DNA of 57,396 nt, taken from the NCBI RefSeq assembly GCF_900095695.1, contig NZ_FMIQ01000021.1, positions 1 through 57,396 on the forward strand, given 5' to 3'. Positions 57,360 to 57,396 of this stretch are shown here, in pieces. This DNA comes from Hafnia alvei (lineage in GTDB: Bacteria > Pseudomonadota > Gammaproteobacteria > Enterobacterales > Enterobacteriaceae). Position 1 is the first letter of the stretch; every line of letters begins with the position of its first letter. Under the pieces are notes generated by a model. That model searched no databases. It saw only the letters and a list, made by a program, of their open reading frames with translations, and was not told where the DNA came from. A program made the translations under genes and the position numbers.

Positions 57360-57396
57360 CAGCACATTGTGATTGTTGGCGACAATCACTCTGCTG
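57360..57396. repeat. Hairpin at the window edge
   Basis: GTGATTGT (57369-57376), loop TGGCG, ACAATCAC (57382-57389), with outer arms CAGCA (57360-57364) and TGCTG (57392-57396). It may continue past the window. Confidence 0.5.

Larger units (their letters stand above)
48317..57396. mobile_element. Integrative mobilizable island at ssrA, right end outside the window
   Basis: From the end of ssrA onward the DNA turns AT-rich and holds no backbone gene. Contents in order: P4-type integrase, Septu-like defence pair, mobilization genes with a probable oriT, a methyltransferase, a lipoprotein pair and small unknowns. A relaxase without a conjugation apparatus in view makes it an integrative mobilizable element that would borrow a transfer system, unless such genes lie further right. 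Confidence 0.8.

Noticed and set aside
48290-57396. Right attachment site of the island
   Set aside because: I searched by eye for a second copy of the ssrA 3' end (GTTCAAATCC, CAGCTCCACCA) and found none in the window.

Overview
The window is an enterobacterial chromosome segment. The order relA-rlmD-barA, acpS-pdxJ-recO-era-rnc-lepB-lepA-rseCBA-rpoE, nadB-trmN6-srmB-grcA-ung-grpE-nadK-recN-bamE-rnfH-ratA-smpB-ssrA matches the Escherichia coli backbone, and the tmRNA tag reads ANDENYALAA as in E. coli. Protein divergence from E. coli, and a complete paa cluster between relA and mazG, suggest a member of the Hafnia/Obesumbacterium group. That placement is an inference; the sequence alone supports Enterobacterales.

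Region 1 (1-1600) is the tail of an Rhs polymorphic-toxin locus: the end of an Rhs core with a variable toxin tip, a probable periplasmic immunity gene built from two copies of one domain, and a decayed orphan copy of the Rhs core end. Both intact-looking genes change frame at A-homopolymers.

Region 2 (1694-16443) holds mazG and then the phenylacetate degradation cluster: paaZ leftward, paaABCDEFGHIJK rightward, then the repressor gene paaX and the thioesterase gene paaY. PaaK makes phenylacetyl-CoA, PaaABCE (with PaaD) epoxidises it, PaaG isomerises it, PaaZ opens and oxidises the ring product, and PaaJ, PaaF and PaaH complete beta-oxidation to acetyl-CoA and succinyl-CoA. PaaI and PaaY rescue dead-end CoA esters. 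The paaZ/paaA gap carries a CRP-like site, a promoter and a PaaX operator.

Region 3 (16553-26939) has a two-gene c-di-GMP operon (an active-looking GGDEF cyclase and an EAL protein with a degenerate GGDEF), relA, rlmD and the sensor kinase gene barA. Region 4 (27036-47903) is housekeeping backbone with well-preserved regulatory sites: a sigma-E promoter before rpoE, a sigma-32 promoter before grpE, paired FNR boxes before grcA and paired LexA boxes before recN. A 161-base structured inverted-repeat element lies between nadB and trmN6.

Region 5 (47953-57396) is ssrA followed by an AT-rich mobilizable island whose right end is outside the window. It carries a P4-type integrase, a Septu-like anti-phage pair (PtuA-like ATPase with a frameshift, and an intact PtuB-like HNH protein), a mobilization module (MobA/MobL relaxase, TraD-like small protein, a small gene with a nonsense codon, and a hairpin-rich probable oriT), a methyltransferase, a zinc-ribbon membrane protein with an OB-fold lipoprotein, and a cluster of ATCAAT repeats. 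Three frameshifts in the accessory DNA all lie at A-runs, so either homopolymer sequencing error or slippage-prone coding must be considered. No rRNA, tRNA or CRISPR array was found.
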